Assembly: GCF_900096975.1 (NCBI RefSeq)
Contig: NZ_FMYQ01000002.1
Span: 1 to 64,000, forward strand
From: Paraburkholderia lycopersici
Lineage (GTDB): Bacteria; Pseudomonadota; Gammaproteobacteria; Burkholderiales; Burkholderiaceae
Length of the DNA stretch: 64,000 nucleotides
Reading direction: 5' to 3'
Positions 63,773-64,000 of this stretch are shown here, piece by piece. The notes under the pieces are model-generated. The model saw nothing but the letters and a program-made list of their open reading frames with translations. It had not been told where the DNA came from and made no database searches. Numbering within the stretch: the stretch's first letter is position 1; every line of letters starts with the position of its first letter. The position numbers were made by a program, and so were the translations under genes.

Positions 63773-64000
63773 TCAGGCCGGAGTAAACATCGCAACGGGA
63801 TAGCCACCGTCGCTGGGCTTGAACACCACTTGCACGCGTTGGCCAATGGCGAGGGACGCCGGATCGCAGTCCACGAGATTGGTGAGCATCGTCACGCCTT
63901 CGTCGAGCGTCACGTAGGCGAGCGTGTAACGCGCTTCGTCCTTGCCCATCGTGCTGTGCGAATAGATCGCGCCCATGCCCTTCGACTCGATCCACCCGGT
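63773..64000 (-). CDS. OB-fold (DUF35) protein, C-terminal part
   Basis: The frame is open to the right edge (76 codons shown; start outside). GWIESKGMGAIYSHSTM, AYVTLDEGVTMLTNLV and IGQRVQVVF match the OB-fold half of the zinc-ribbon/OB DUF35 proteins, which form complexes with thiolase-like acyltransferases or MaoC-type enzymes. The zinc ribbon would lie beyond the window. It suggests that the operon continues with a thiolase-like gene to the right. Confidence 0.8.
   Translation of the reverse strand, partial: TGWIESKGMGAIYSHSTMGKDEARYTLAYVTLDEGVTMLTNLVDCDPASLAIGQRVQVVFKPSDGGYPVAMFTPA

Overview
This 64 kb window is GC-rich chromosomal sequence, probably from a Burkholderiaceae bacterium (Paraburkholderia/Caballeronia-like). 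That is an inference from gene content: a cytochrome oxidase with subunits I and III fused, a large HPII-type catalase, an EmrAB-NodT efflux set, a polyphosphate glucokinase beside zwf, a Weimberg-type pentonate cluster and many c-di-GMP proteins. No taxonomic marker gene is present. Gene density is high, and many genes overlap by ATGA. I saw no tRNA, rRNA, CRISPR array or intact insertion sequence.

Layout. 1-4.7 kb: the end of a terminal oxidase operon (fused COX1-COX3, a small membrane protein, a three-heme lipoprotein cytochrome), a small secreted protein, MgtC/SapB and a CBS-pair protein with a disturbed N-terminus. 4.7-7.5 kb: quinone oxidoreductase and a TPP enzyme. 7.8-12.2 kb: a tripartite efflux operon. 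12.1-17.7 kb: CHAD protein and catalase, divergent from a Rieske-FAD reductase and a CDF transporter. 17.9-21.7 kb: a PaoABC-type molybdenum hydroxylase. 21.9-28.1 kb: an IlvD/Edd dehydratase, zwf, polyphosphate glucokinase, cytochrome b561 and a phosphoesterase. 28.1-29.9 kb: dihydroxyacetone kinase.

30.2-37 kb is a more AT-rich, decaying accessory stretch. It holds a 5'-truncated, frameshifted vgrG tail, a type VI effector-like gene whose last part is out of frame, its probable immunity gene, and a GGDEF-EAL gene cut by two in-frame TAG codons. 37.2-44.4 kb: small envelope proteins, a GH35 beta-galactosidase tail-to-tail with a GH36-like glycosidase, and a PAP2 phosphatase.

44.4-50.7 kb: a pentonate pathway (IlvD/Edd dehydratase, FAH-family dehydratase, 2-oxoglutarate-semialdehyde dehydrogenase) divergent from an MFS importer. 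Each promoter side carries a near-identical 14-bp LacI/GntR-type palindrome, but no regulator gene is nearby. 50.9-58.1 kb: a solute-binding protein coupled to a CHASE-PAS-GGDEF-EAL protein, a PAS-GGDEF cyclase, a MAPEG protein and a chemotaxis receptor. 58.2-64 kb (right edge): one minus-strand catabolic operon of at least eight genes. It has a DUF35-type protein, a class III CoA transferase, a LigB-type ring-cleavage dioxygenase, three tandem RraA-family proteins, a crotonase and a thioesterase. This is the best candidate for an undescribed pathway in the window.
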